64,000 nt of DNA from Runella zeae DSM 19591 (GCF_000423565.1 NZ_AUIF01000031.1:62001-126000), one strand, 5' to 3'; shown: positions 53,574 to 62,850, counted from the stretch's first letter. Notes: generated by a model from the letters alone, not told the origin. Numbers and translations are program-made.

Positions 53574-53804
53574 ATGAGACTAATATCTGAATATGTTCTA
53601 GTTGATGAGACAATGAACAGTGTTAAATTTTTCGGTGACGAAGATTGGATTGAGGTAGAAGATTTAGATGCTTGGATTGCAGCGTTTTGGGATGCTTGTC
53701 GAGATGTAGCAATGGAATTCAATGGCTGTTCAAGTATACTTGAAAGAGAAGCATTTAGTCAAACATTTGATCGAAAAGCTTATCAAACTCCTATAAAATT
53801 TTGA
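53574..53804 (+). CDS. Small acidic protein between direct repeats
   Basis: 76 residues, very acidic (DEDWIEVEDLDAWIAAFWDACRD), ending in a tail encoded by the right direct repeat (RKAYQTPIKF). The gene lies wholly inside a 235-bp segment flanked by 29-bp repeats, so it may have been inserted or arisen by duplication of the methylase end. No family recognised. Confidence 0.5.
   Translation: MRLISEYVLVDETMNSVKFFGDEDWIEVEDLDAWIAAFWDACRDVAMEFNGCSSILEREAFSQTFDRKAYQTPIKF
53771..53799 (+). repeat. 29-bp direct repeat, right copy
   Basis: Identical to 53536-53564. It is followed at once by a TGATAGCAAA repeat (53802-53811). Confidence 0.85.
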
Positions 53805-53944
53805 TAGCAAAATGCCTATCCAGCTCCAAGCCTGGACAGCGCCGCAGCGTCCATTTTGATAGCAAAATAAATGCACTAATCGCTGATGCAGCTCAGCTCC
53901 GTGCCGCATCAGCCAAACCAATCTAAAAAAATGATAGCAAATTC
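53795..53944. repeat. Three TGATAGCAAA repeats
   Basis: TGATAGCAAA at 53802-53811, 53857-53866 and 53932-53941. The last copy holds the start codon of the next gene (ATG at 53931). A hairpin, GCTGATGC (53882-53889) and GCATCAGC (53906-53913), lies between the second and third copies. They match copies at 42236 and 46746-46874. Confidence 0.65.
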
Positions 53945-54239
53945 AGAAAAAAAGGACTTCAAGACCATCACACTCCGTGATATGAACGAAAAACCTGACC
54001 TCGTCAACATCATGAACGAAGTCATGGAAAAAGAAGGCATTAAGACTGGTCAGAGTGTTATCGAATACATCATCAAAGACTACGACCGTACCAAAAAAGC
54101 GTATCAAGCCCTTCAAACAAAGGCCGAAAAACAATCTAATGACTACTACAAATGGAGAGAAGATTTTGAGAAGAAATACCAACAACTCGAAGAAAATCTC
54201 AATCTAGTCAAAAAAGCCTTTAAAATCTTAATGAAATGA
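53931..54239 (+). CDS. Small unknown coiled-coil protein
   Basis: 102 residues from the ATG at 53931 (MIANSEKKDFKTITLRDMNE); the longer frame is less likely. The first part could be a ribbon-helix-helix type domain (TITLRDMNEKPDLVNIMNEVMEK), followed by coiled coil (YQALQTKAEKQSNDYYKW). The start codon lies inside a TGATAGCAAA repeat. The stop overlaps the next start as ATGA. Confidence 0.65.
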   Translation: MIANSEKKDFKTITLRDMNEKPDLVNIMNEVMEKEGIKTGQSVIEYIIKDYDRTKKAYQALQTKAEKQSNDYYKWREDFEKKYQQLEENLNLVKKAFKILMK

Positions 54240-54733
54240 GAGAATACATATCTAAAAAACAACATAGCGAGGACTTTGACCACCAAATGCAGGAACGAAA
54301 AGAACTTGATGAATGGATTAATATGCGAGCGACTATTACCGAAAGAGACATCCAATACCTGCAAAAGATTTTCAAAAATCGACCTAGCAAACATAAACTC
54401 TACCTTGTCGTAAGGGCAAATATCCCTGTTTTTGATGTAAAATATACGTGGCGATGCTACTTAGAAATACACAACGAACAAGGTAAGATTCACAAAAGAA
54501 ACAAAAAAGAAGAGTGGAAGATGAAGGCTAGTCCTGCTTTTGTGGAAAGTATTCTTAACGATACCTCATGGACTGAGACCCGTTATGGAACGGTGTCTTT
54601 CTACAAAAAAGAGCTTGGCAACAAACAGGTTGTTGAGGTAAGCCCCCATAAACCTATTCAACAAGAACTCATATTTCCACCTCATCAACCAGAATCGAAT
54701 GACTCCCATCTATTAATCAATAAATTCCTATGA
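54236..54733 (+). CDS. Unknown protein of the integrated element
   Basis: 165 residues, basic and helical at the start (KKQHSEDFDHQMQERKELDEWI), then a strand-rich middle (LYLVVRANIPVFDVKYTWRCYLEIH). It overlaps its neighbour on each side by 4 bp (ATGA), so the genes are translationally coupled. Function unknown. Confidence 0.68.
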   Translation: MREYISKKQHSEDFDHQMQERKELDEWINMRATITERDIQYLQKIFKNRPSKHKLYLVVRANIPVFDVKYTWRCYLEIHNEQGKIHKRNKKEEWKMKASPAFVESILNDTSWTETRYGTVSFYKKELGNKQVVEVSPHKPIQQELIFPPHQPESNDSHLLINKFL

Positions 54734-54828
54734 AAACCAATACCTTATTTTCGGTAGTGGGCATATTGGCTTTCCTATTACTCTTAGTGATAGCCCTAAA
54801 ACAACTCCTGCCATGCCTGATAAAATAA
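54730..54828 (+). CDS. 32-residue membrane peptide
   Basis: I translated ATG at 54730 to TAA at 54828: MKTNTLFSVVGILAFLLLLV followed by IALKQLLPCLIK. One membrane segment. It starts in the stop of the previous gene (ATGA) and overlaps the next gene by 16 bp, the pattern of a real coupled gene. Function unknown. Confidence 0.5.
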   Translation: MKTNTLFSVVGILAFLLLLVIALKQLLPCLIK

Positions 54829-55022
54829 CCTTGACCAGAGAGGCTTATCGAAAAGCCTACACCGACCAACTAGAAGTCATTCAAATCTTGAAAAAAAAAG
54901 CAATAGGGTTAGCCGAATGCCTTCCCGATTTTGCCGACCAACTCCTAGAAGTAACCATAGAAATAGTCCAAGCCCAAGCCAAATTTGAGGCTATTCAGTC
55001 CATTTGGTACGACAATAAGTAA
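54813..55022 (+). CDS. Small unknown helical protein
   Basis: 69 residues, mostly helical with alternating charge (EAYRKAYTDQLEVIQILKKK; DQLLEVTIEIVQAQAKFEA). No signal or motif. It overlaps the membrane-peptide gene by 16 bp. Confidence 0.6.
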   Translation: MPDKITLTREAYRKAYTDQLEVIQILKKKAIGLAECLPDFADQLLEVTIEIVQAQAKFEAIQSIWYDNK

Positions 55023-55122
55023 CATATCCTTTTCTCCCTTCATAAACGTACTGAAGGGAGAAAAGGAGAATTGTCAAATGAAATTTGTAATTTTGGTGAG
55101 TGAAATAAAAATACTTACCACC

Positions 55123-55284
55123 ATGACTGTTATCATCAAACCTAACGCCACCAAAAAGCAGATAGAAGAGGCTTTAGGTAAACTCAAAAAGCCTACTAAA
55201 AAATTCGACGTAGATAAGTTCTTCGGTAAAATCAAGTGGGGCGAAGACTCCTTGAAATTTCAACGTGAGTTAAGAGGTGAATAA
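55123..55284 (+). CDS. Small protein, possibly antitoxin-like
   Basis: 53 residues from the ATG at 55123 (MTVIIKPNATKKQIEEALGK); the longer frame is rejected. The pattern of a beta strand, a helix and a charged tail (KWGEDSLKFQRELRGE) resembles small orphan antitoxins of Bacteroidetes, but no toxin gene follows. It is the last gene of the integrated element. Confidence 0.55.
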   Translation: MTVIIKPNATKKQIEEALGKLKKPTKKFDVDKFFGKIKWGEDSLKFQRELRGE

Positions 55285-55338
55285 AGAAGATTATGGTCAA
55301 CCTTTCCAAAAAACTTACACTCCCATTTTATACCTCAA

Positions 55339-57513
55339 TCATGGATTGATAGCCACCGTGATTTCTTTCCAGTTAGACATGGTTCCGTCTGAAAATACGG
55401 CTCGAATGGCATAACGATACGTTTTACCTAGAGCTACCTTGTCATCGAAAATCGTGCGGGCAAAGGAGTCAACAATTTTCCATGAACTAAGTTGTTCACT
55501 AGTTCCTTCGGCTTTGAGCAGCTGAAACTCTACCACGCCTGTTGCATCATATACCCAACGCAAAGCTACTTGTTTGAAAAGCGTATCGGCTACGCCTACC
55601 AACGAATCTAACGAAGGCTTAGATTTCATCACCGTCAGTACTTCCACATCAATGCTATCTGCACTCATGTTGTTGGTAGAATCAATGGCTTGTATGTAAT
55701 AGGTATAACTAGTCACTTGCGTGGAACTATCCATATAGGTTTCGGCAGCTTGGGCTACTGTCCATGATTTGATGATACTGCCTACCCCCGTGTTCCCTTT
55801 GGGTTTGCGGGTAAGGCGGTAAGAGGCCACATCTATACTAGCACTATTGACCCAACTTAACGACACACTGCCCGAGGCGGTTAGGCCATAATTACTAAAG
55901 ACAGGGCGAGCAGGAGCAATTTTATCTGGTTTTTTCAATTCAATACGATCCGAAATTTCAGAATGATTGTAGCGTTTGTCGTAAGCTACTAGATAGTAGT
56001 AAGCTTTGCGGTTATCCATTTTAATGAGTGTGTCTATGTAGGTCGTAGTCGTAATGGAATCTGCCAAGACGCTGGGTTCTTCGTTGGGTAAGCTGGCATG
56101 AAGCAGCTTGTATCCTAACAAATCGGTTTCGGTGTTAGGCGACCAAGTAACCTTAATGGTTTTTGTACTGTCTTGCCAAGTAGCTAATAATCCCCGTGGC
56201 TTGGCTGGAGGGGTATCGTCAGGTAAATCTACAAATACCGGAACCGAATGGATGGTATCCCTATTGACCGTAACAGCCGATATCATATAATAGCGCGATT
56301 GTGTGACATTATTAAGGGTAAATTGACGGGTACTAGCCGATAAAAAAGCACCAGAAGTAACAGACTGGAAAGTTTGAAAATCCGAAGACTGTCGCAGAAT
56401 AAACCCGCGAATTTTGGATTGGGCTTGGGCATCCACTGTATCGGCAGGAAATACCCAATGTAAATAAACTTGATTGTTGGCCGAGCGGTGTGTACTATCA
56501 AAACGGATGCTGTAATAAGGAATCGGCTCTACTCCTTTTACTGACGTTGGCGCAGAATTGATTTCTTCATCAAAGGGAGTACGGCCTACTATTTTTACAT
56601 AGTAATTTACGCCATTTGTATCTAAAGGAATCCGATAGGAAAGCGTATCTGTCAGGTCACTAAAAGGGAATAAAGGTTTGGTATTGACGCGAGTATAAAC
56701 GATAGGAGAAACAAGGGGCGCTTTCTCCACAAAATAACTTGAAAATGCTTTATAGTAGTTACTAATCGTAGCGTTATTTGAGTCTCTCCAACGCCATTCT
56801 ACCATTGCTTCTTTGTTCCCTCCTTTTGCTCTGGGAGGGTATACAAGAACCAATGTCGGTGGAACAGCTTGGGCGGATATTACGAACGAACGGACTGCGG
56901 TATCAGCCTCTGAGATACCTGCTTCTCTAATTCGATATTCATAATGAATCCCAAAAGAAACAGTGGAATCTATCCAGCCCAATCCAGCCAATTGAGCCGC
57001 TCGGAAGCTCATTTCAGCCCCTAGAGCGGTGAGGGTGTAGCGTTGGTATTGCTCATCGGCAGTGGTACCTTGCTCAATACGGATGGCTTGTCCGTTGACT
57101 TGCCCTGAATCCAATTCAATCGGTTCATACAAGGCTCCGTACAACAAATCACTGGCTTCCGATTCAATGCTAGAAGTAGAACTTAATGCAAGAGCACTCA
57201 AAGCTGCCGAATCAGGGAGAATGGTTACGGTTCGCTCAATGGTGGTTGAATTTTTACGTCGCCGCTCAATGGTATAACCATTGGCGCGGTAGCGCATCCA
57301 AGCATTCAAATAATAATTAGTGGCTGAGCTGTTGGCTGTAGTCGTATCTCCCACCGGCATCCACCGCAATCCTATCACATAGTTGTTGTTTATCCTACCC
57401 TGTAATCCTCTCCCTGTTCCCGAAACCGTTTTAGTCTGGGCTTGTAGCGTAAAGCTCAACAAACAGCCCATGACCACTTGCCATAAAAACGCCCTAAAAT
57501 AACTCATTTTCAT
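55339..57513 (-). CDS. Exported protein with fibronectin type III repeats
   Basis: About 724 residues from the ATG at 57513 (MKMSYFRAFLWQVVMGCLL), giving a signal peptide ending in LQAQ; a longer start overlaps the neighbouring gene. It contains several fibronectin type III domains, for example PAKPRGLLATWQDSTKTIKV, NTETDLLGYKLLHA, PARPVFSNYGLTASGSVSLSW and VASYRLTRKPKGN, which cover most of the second half. Such proteins bind sugars or other surface proteins. It starts 10 bp after the stop of the 1079-residue gene, so they are co-expressed. Confidence 0.82.
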   Translation of the reverse strand: MKMSYFRAFLWQVVMGCLLSFTLQAQTKTVSGTGRGLQGRINNNYVIGLRWMPVGDTTTANSSATNYYLNAWMRYRANGYTIERRRKNSTTIERTVTILPDSAALSALALSSTSSIESEASDLLYGALYEPIELDSGQVNGQAIRIEQGTTADEQYQRYTLTALGAEMSFRAAQLAGLGWIDSTVSFGIHYEYRIREAGISEADTAVRSFVISAQAVPPTLVLVYPPRAKGGNKEAMVEWRWRDSNNATISNYYKAFSSYFVEKAPLVSPIVYTRVNTKPLFPFSDLTDTLSYRIPLDTNGVNYYVKIVGRTPFDEEINSAPTSVKGVEPIPYYSIRFDSTHRSANNQVYLHWVFPADTVDAQAQSKIRGFILRQSSDFQTFQSVTSGAFLSASTRQFTLNNVTQSRYYMISAVTVNRDTIHSVPVFVDLPDDTPPAKPRGLLATWQDSTKTIKVTWSPNTETDLLGYKLLHASLPNEEPSVLADSITTTTYIDTLIKMDNRKAYYYLVAYDKRYNHSEISDRIELKKPDKIAPARPVFSNYGLTASGSVSLSWVNSASIDVASYRLTRKPKGNTGVGSIIKSWTVAQAAETYMDSSTQVTSYTYYIQAIDSTNNMSADSIDVEVLTVMKSKPSLDSLVGVADTLFKQVALRWVYDATGVVEFQLLKAEGTSEQLSSWKIVDSFARTIFDDKVALGKTYRYAIRAVFSDGTMSNWKEITVAINP

Positions 57514-57523
57514 ATCTTTATTT

Positions 57524-60500
57524 TTAGTAAAGTCCTCTACACTCATCACCGAGTTGAACTTTGAAATTGAATTTACCTTTTACCAATCCGCCTAAAACCC
57601 GAAACTGTCCTGCGGCATAGCCCCTCGCCCAAGCGGGGTTGGGCAATGCTCCTTGCATAAGTCCGGCCAAACTTCCACTCAAAATCGTGAAAGTTCTCTT
57701 CTTGACTCTAATGCCTACTTCTCCCTGTAAATACGCATAGAATTGTCCTTGGGCATAGAATCCATTAGAACCCGCCTCCGTACCACAAGAAAAAGCACTG
57801 TATTTGCGCATCAACAAATCTACGCCCGCCCCCACGTTGAAGGCTCCGTAAAACATCCCTTCTTGGGTAGGCCCCGTACCAACATTGATATCAATACCCA
57901 TAGCAAATCCCTTGCCATCATTGATGTCTTGGGTATCATTGCTCGACCGAACGGTGCTTTGTGAGGGCACATTGATCAATCGGGTCACTTGAGGGGGGGG
58001 TGATGGCAAACGCGCAGGGATACCATGCCCTACCATCATGTACATGGTCGTACGGGCAGAAACGGGACCAAACTTGGCAATAACCCCCAGCCTATCCGTG
58101 GGTTTTCCGACGTGGATGTACCATTTTTGAGGGTCAAAGTGAAGCTCGACTCTTCCTAAGCGTCCATAAGGCCCTACCCCTCTTAGCATGGTACCAATGT
58201 TGACGTAGGCTTCGGCTTCGCCGTGTAGCATATCACGGTCCAAATCCCAGAGCATTCCTACCCAAAAAGCGATGTTGCCCGAGGGTGGACTCGAAATCGC
58301 TACATCGTCGACCGAGGAGGCCATTTTTTGGATAGAGGCTTGAGTACGCGGAGCAGAGGTAGAGTCGCCGCTGTTGCGTGCTACATTTTTATAAGCCCCC
58401 GATACTTTACTATCTTGAGTGGAGGCATCGTAGCCTTTGACCATCAACTCACCCTGTCCAAAAAAGCCTACGCTACTGATGCCGTAGTTACGGTTGAGTA
58501 CAATCTCAAAACCCAATCTTCCCCGAAAGGCATTTTCAGAGTTTTTAAGTTTGACCAATACCGCAGCTCTAAAGCCTAAGCCCACCGTTTTGTCATACAT
58601 ATAGGGAATACCGGTATTAGGGCCGTCGCAATCGCGGGAGGTAGCGGCGGTGCCACCGGTGCCAATGGGTCTAAATTTGCTGTAAAGCCCTCCCGCAAAA
58701 CCGTCCAAGGTCAGAGGCCCTGCAACGGGGATATCCAAACCTGAGACCAAGGCATCAACGTACCAGTAACGCTCCTCATCGGCAAAGTTGTAACCGAATT
58801 TAGCGCGGGCACACAGCAATATATCTTTGGGTTTCTTGATGTTGAGCTTGATCGCACCCTCAAAGCCTTTTTCTACTTCATTTTCATAAAGCCGAATCCT
58901 TCCTGCCAGGTTAAAGGCCGATACTTCGGCATCGAGTACAATATCTATCGGGCGACGAATGCCCACAAATTTCCAAGTTCCGTCTTCTTCTTTGGCCTCA
59001 AAGGTCAGGAAGGCTCCGCCGCTGAAGCCTTTGCCACCGTTGCTTTTCATGAGGTTGACACTGATACCAATGCCGACGCCAATGCTGTTGCCGTCGCCGT
59101 CAGGGATATTGGTCACCCCCAAGGATTCTAGGACAATGGGAAAGTTGGCGACTTTGTTACCTGCTCGCTCATAGGCTAGCATCCCAAACGAGAGCCGGGG
59201 AGATTCGGTTTGTAGCACCAGGTTTTCAAAGCGAATCCCCCGAAAAGTCATGGTGTTGTTTTTGGTCGTATCAATGGCGGTGCTGTGGCTATCTCCCAAA
59301 TTGGCATAAATGCCAAGCTGTCCGTGCAGGATGGCTTTGGGTTTGAATTGGTTGTTGACCACCGCCAGGGTCACTTCCGACCCCTTATAAATGGTCGCTT
59401 TGGCGCGTAAGAAGTTAAAATTAAGGGCTTTGAGGTTGGAGACCGTCAAGCGGTATTTGCCTCCTTGGTCAATGGCGGCTTGGTAGGCCAAAGCCCCTGT
59501 TGCTTCGTCGCTGATGGGTAGCGAAATACGCCCCGCAAAGCTACCCCCACGGAGTTTGTTGGCCAGAAAACTCAATGAAAAATTATCAACGGCAAACTTC
59601 CAACCCGAAGCATCGCCTTCGTCTAGGGCCAGTACGGGCTGATTGATGGTGCCGGCGGCTACGGTTCCCGTAAAACCCAACTGGTCGATGAGTACGTGAT
59701 GCGCGGTCAGACCCACGCGCTCTCCCGTGCTTTTCTTTTTGAATTCGGGTGGGAGAATCAAACTAAACTGCTGGATATAAACTCCTTGCCAAGTGGCATC
59801 TTGGGCTTGGGTGGGATAGCCTTCGGGAAAGGTGATAGCGGTGGGGTTGTTGACCGTACTCAAATCCAGTGCTACCTGATTGACGATAAAAGCAAAGCGG
59901 TCGTAGCCCGTGACGGCAAAGGGGGTATTGAAGTTCATTTGAATCAACACATCGTGCAACCCTTTGGTGGAGAAAAAATCAAAAGTGCCTTTGACGCGGC
60001 TGTTGGCATCCAATGGCACGAAAGTAGTGTCATTGAGGGGGGTGAGCACTTCGCGGGGGAAGACTACATCAGCTACCAAACGGGCTTGTTTAAAACCCGA
60101 ACCGCAACTAAACTCGGCATAGGTGAGGGGGTCGGTGACGAGACCCTTGGGGGATAGTCCCTGCCCCCCTTTGAGGATGATGGTGAAGTTTTTGAGGGGT
60201 AGGATAAAATCGCCCAACAAAACCGCCCGAAAATCGCCCGTGAGTCCGCCCATGCGGGTAATACCGACTTTGTCGGCCCCAAAAAACAACTGCCGCTCTT
60301 TGACACTGGAGTTGGGGTCGGAGACGGGCATGGTCATGCGGACATAAACAGTGAGTTCGGCTTTGTCGGGGTAGAAGATGCCCTTGGCAATGGCTAGCTC
60401 GATGGTGTTGTTGCCGACTTTTTTGCGGATACCCACGGGCAGCCGCACGAGGTCATCGTAAGAAACGCTATCGCGGTACTGATCGGCGGCATCCAAAACC

Positions 60501-60763
60501 CCAAAGATAGAACGGGCTTTTTGCCGCTCCGCCGAGCTGCTATCGCTGACGGTGACCATCTGGGCATCGGTAGCGGGGGCTACGGCCAGCACCGCAGGCC
60601 AGTGGGGAGAGGCGGCTGCGGGCAGCATTTTGGGCAAAGCCACCGCTACTGCCGCTGGAAGTGTGGCAGGGGTTGGGTGGTCGTTTGGCGTGGTATGGGC
60701 AAAGCTCAGCCTGCCCACCCATAGCCCCCAAAACAGGAGCAGGTGCGTAAAATAGCGTTTCAT
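57524..60763 (-). CDS. Large exported unknown protein (1079 residues)
   Basis: A 1079-residue protein with a signal peptide (MKRYFTHLLLFWGLWVGRLS). An Ala/Pro-rich linker follows (about 25-75), then a long strand-rich region with many amphipathic strands and Gly-rich turns. Typical stretches are KGFSGGAFLTFEAKEEDGTW, IDIVLDAEVSAFNLAGRIRLY and GKFNFKVQLG. The C-terminal third looks like a beta-barrel or large beta-sandwich. I know no family. It is between the fibronectin-type gene and a 645-residue exported protein, so it probably belongs to a surface complex. Confidence 0.75.
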   Translation of the reverse strand: MKRYFTHLLLFWGLWVGRLSFAHTTPNDHPTPATLPAAVAVALPKMLPAAASPHWPAVLAVAPATDAQMVTVSDSSSAERQKARSIFGVLDAADQYRDSVSYDDLVRLPVGIRKKVGNNTIELAIAKGIFYPDKAELTVYVRMTMPVSDPNSSVKERQLFFGADKVGITRMGGLTGDFRAVLLGDFILPLKNFTIILKGGQGLSPKGLVTDPLTYAEFSCGSGFKQARLVADVVFPREVLTPLNDTTFVPLDANSRVKGTFDFFSTKGLHDVLIQMNFNTPFAVTGYDRFAFIVNQVALDLSTVNNPTAITFPEGYPTQAQDATWQGVYIQQFSLILPPEFKKKSTGERVGLTAHHVLIDQLGFTGTVAAGTINQPVLALDEGDASGWKFAVDNFSLSFLANKLRGGSFAGRISLPISDEATGALAYQAAIDQGGKYRLTVSNLKALNFNFLRAKATIYKGSEVTLAVVNNQFKPKAILHGQLGIYANLGDSHSTAIDTTKNNTMTFRGIRFENLVLQTESPRLSFGMLAYERAGNKVANFPIVLESLGVTNIPDGDGNSIGVGIGISVNLMKSNGGKGFSGGAFLTFEAKEEDGTWKFVGIRRPIDIVLDAEVSAFNLAGRIRLYENEVEKGFEGAIKLNIKKPKDILLCARAKFGYNFADEERYWYVDALVSGLDIPVAGPLTLDGFAGGLYSKFRPIGTGGTAATSRDCDGPNTGIPYMYDKTVGLGFRAAVLVKLKNSENAFRGRLGFEIVLNRNYGISSVGFFGQGELMVKGYDASTQDSKVSGAYKNVARNSGDSTSAPRTQASIQKMASSVDDVAISSPPSGNIAFWVGMLWDLDRDMLHGEAEAYVNIGTMLRGVGPYGRLGRVELHFDPQKWYIHVGKPTDRLGVIAKFGPVSARTTMYMMVGHGIPARLPSPPPQVTRLINVPSQSTVRSSNDTQDINDGKGFAMGIDINVGTGPTQEGMFYGAFNVGAGVDLLMRKYSAFSCGTEAGSNGFYAQGQFYAYLQGEVGIRVKKRTFTILSGSLAGLMQGALPNPAWARGYAAGQFRVLGGLVKGKFNFKVQLGDECRGLY

Positions 60764-60802
60764 AAATACGGCGTTATGCTTTCTTTTCTACTGACTTTCT
60801 AA
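60744..60802 (-). repeat. Repeat unit overlapping the start of the 1079-residue gene
   Basis: This 59-bp stretch includes the start codon and the upstream leader. Near-identical copies without the gene lie at 62906-62965 and 63222-63265. It contains GCGTAAAATAGCGTTTCAT and ACGGCGTTATGC. Confidence 0.8.
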
Positions 60803-60897
60803 AACTTGGAAAGTCTCGGTGACTGCGTTTAATGGACTTTCCAAGTTGAAATCAACCAAACTTGGAAAGTCTCGGTGACTGCGATTAATGGACTTTC
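60802..60897. repeat. Tandem 56-bp repeats with internal hairpins
   Basis: Two copies of AAACTTGGAAAGTCTCGGTG...GGACTTTC, at 60802-60841 and 60858-60897. In the first copy, CTTGGAAAGTC (60805-60815) is complementary to GACTTTCCAAG (60835-60845). A partial third copy is at 63268-63286. Confidence 0.75.
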
Positions 60898-60912
60898 TAG
60901 GTTTTTAGAGAG

Positions 60913-62850
60913 CTACAATACTCCTCTTACGGCTTTCAAATAAATCCCTCGTCCTGTGCGTGTTTGGCCCGGTGCCACCGTCAACGATTGAGGGCGACCT
61001 TCGGGGAGCGTGCGACCCACGTACAAAAACTCTCCCGAAGCTACATTCACAAACAACGACGGCCGCTGAGGAATACTATAAGCCCCCAAATACATCAAAT
61101 TGTAAGGCTGTAACTGCTCTTTTTGTACATCTATCACATACACCGCTGGGGCGAGGTTGGGCAGGTTACCCTCGGGCGTCCGACGGTCTTTGGGGATTTC
61201 TCCCGACACCAACGCATTGGCAATTTTTGCTAATTTCTTTTCCTGACGCTCCCCGTCGGTGACAGTATTGAACAACACATTGCTTTCTCCCGCTTTCCAT
61301 AGCCCTTTGGTGGTGCTAGGAAACTCTCCCGCTAGTTCGTAATCAAGTACTTGAAAAGGCCGTAAACCCGCCGTGGGGGTTGGCGTAGGTTCATTGATGA
61401 CAATCGCCACGCGACCATTGGGCAAGGGGACACATTTGGGTAGGTGCTTGGTAACGGCTGCCCCCGCAAAATGCCGCGTGCGATACACTTTTTTGACGCT
61501 GCCGTCGGCTAGTAGGTGCATGGCCGTATAAGACTTCCATTCGCCACTTAGGGTGGTCTCCCCTACGATGATGTTTTCTTGGTTGGGCAGCGAAAACAAA
61601 TACCAATCTTGCTCGCAATCATCATTGCCCAGCATTCCACTAAAACCAAAGACTACCGGCTTTTTGGTGTCTTCATCACGGGTCCAGTAGCGCGTGTAGA
61701 CAATGCCCGTGGCGTTGATTTTGACGTTGGCAATGGTGTATTTGAAGAGACCTTTGCCGAGCATGATACGCACAATGCTCTCTTGCTCGTTGGACGAAAT
61801 CGTGAGCCGACCCGCAGGAGCATACTCATGCTCTAAATGAAAAGCGTGTTTAAAAATCAGCTGACCGTCGTTGGCTATTCTGACCAGCAGGAAGTTGGCA
61901 TCTTTGTAGCCTTTTTCACCTACGGGCAAGCCAAACACATAATCGTTGGCGATGGCCACCCCCGCACTATCGCTACTCGTCCACCCCTTGGCGTAGGACA
62001 GGGCGGAAGTAGTAGCCAAAATGAATTTATTAGCAATCTCGGGAAGTTCGACCGTGCGTATCACTTTGCCAGTGGCATCTACGGTGACAAAAGCGGGGGT
62101 ACCGCTCCAGCGCAAAACGGTGTAAGTTCCCGCCGCTGCATTGATGATAGGATCTCCAATACGATTGAGGGGCAAGCCGCTATCCGCCAACTTGATGAGT
62201 TCTTTGGAACGAGGCTGGGCATATACTTGCTCCCCTGCATAAGGGGCGTAGTAGCCATCGGTGAGGTTGAGGAATGCCCACTGACGGCGATTATCTAGCG
62301 ACAAATCACTTTGCTGGAAGCGGTGGCCTCGAAATCCCAAAGTGGTGGCGTGGGGCCGCAGGTAGGCATTGTAATCGACGGCGGTGGAGGCATCGCTCAG
62401 GATGCGATTGCCAGCCGTGGAAACCCCTCCCGCGAGGCTAGTGACATCCAGCAAGCGGTAGGGCAACGAGAGGTTCAGGCCGCTATTGAGGTTGAACATC
62501 ACGCTGGAGGTAGTTTTAAAGCCCGTGGTGGGGTGGTAAGTGATTTCATCGTGACCGGGCAGGGCGTTTAAGCCTTTGGGCAGCCCTTTGGTCTCGACCC
62601 CTGGCTCAAAATAACCCACGTATTGTTTGAAAACCCCAATCCGCATCCCTCCTTGGGCATCGGTAGCGAGGTAGGGTACGTGGCCTTTGGTTTTGAGAAT
62701 CTCCGTTTTGGCGTTGGCATCGGTCTCAGCGTGAAAAAGCAATATAGAATCTCGACCCGTGACGCGGGGACTGTATTGGGCTGCTTCTCGCTGGGCAAGG
62801 CTGGCGAGGGAAATACTACTAAAAATAAATGTGTAAATACTCAGACGCAT
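60913..62850 (-). CDS. Exported unknown protein (645 residues)
   Basis: 645 residues with signal peptide MRLSIYTFIFSSISLASLAQ. The rest is beta-rich with repeated Thr/Val strands (GTYTVLRWSGTPAFVTVDATG; DAQGGMRIGVFKQYVG) that could form a propeller. No family is certain. It is the first of three large exported genes on the minus strand. It is separated from the 1079-residue gene by tandem repeats that may reduce read-through. Confidence 0.75.
   Translation of the reverse strand: MRLSIYTFIFSSISLASLAQREAAQYSPRVTGRDSILLFHAETDANAKTEILKTKGHVPYLATDAQGGMRIGVFKQYVGYFEPGVETKGLPKGLNALPGHDEITYHPTTGFKTTSSVMFNLNSGLNLSLPYRLLDVTSLAGGVSTAGNRILSDASTAVDYNAYLRPHATTLGFRGHRFQQSDLSLDNRRQWAFLNLTDGYYAPYAGEQVYAQPRSKELIKLADSGLPLNRIGDPIINAAAGTYTVLRWSGTPAFVTVDATGKVIRTVELPEIANKFILATTSALSYAKGWTSSDSAGVAIANDYVFGLPVGEKGYKDANFLLVRIANDGQLIFKHAFHLEHEYAPAGRLTISSNEQESIVRIMLGKGLFKYTIANVKINATGIVYTRYWTRDEDTKKPVVFGFSGMLGNDDCEQDWYLFSLPNQENIIVGETTLSGEWKSYTAMHLLADGSVKKVYRTRHFAGAAVTKHLPKCVPLPNGRVAIVINEPTPTPTAGLRPFQVLDYELAGEFPSTTKGLWKAGESNVLFNTVTDGERQEKKLAKIANALVSGEIPKDRRTPEGNLPNLAPAVYVIDVQKEQLQPYNLMYLGAYSIPQRPSLFVNVASGEFLYVGRTLPEGRPQSLTVAPGQTRTGRGIYLKAVRGVL

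Noticed and set aside
55285-55338. Right-hand attachment site of the element next to the fibronectin gene
   Set aside because: No copy of the TGATAGCAAA motif or matching direct repeat is visible here, so the right boundary cannot be fixed.
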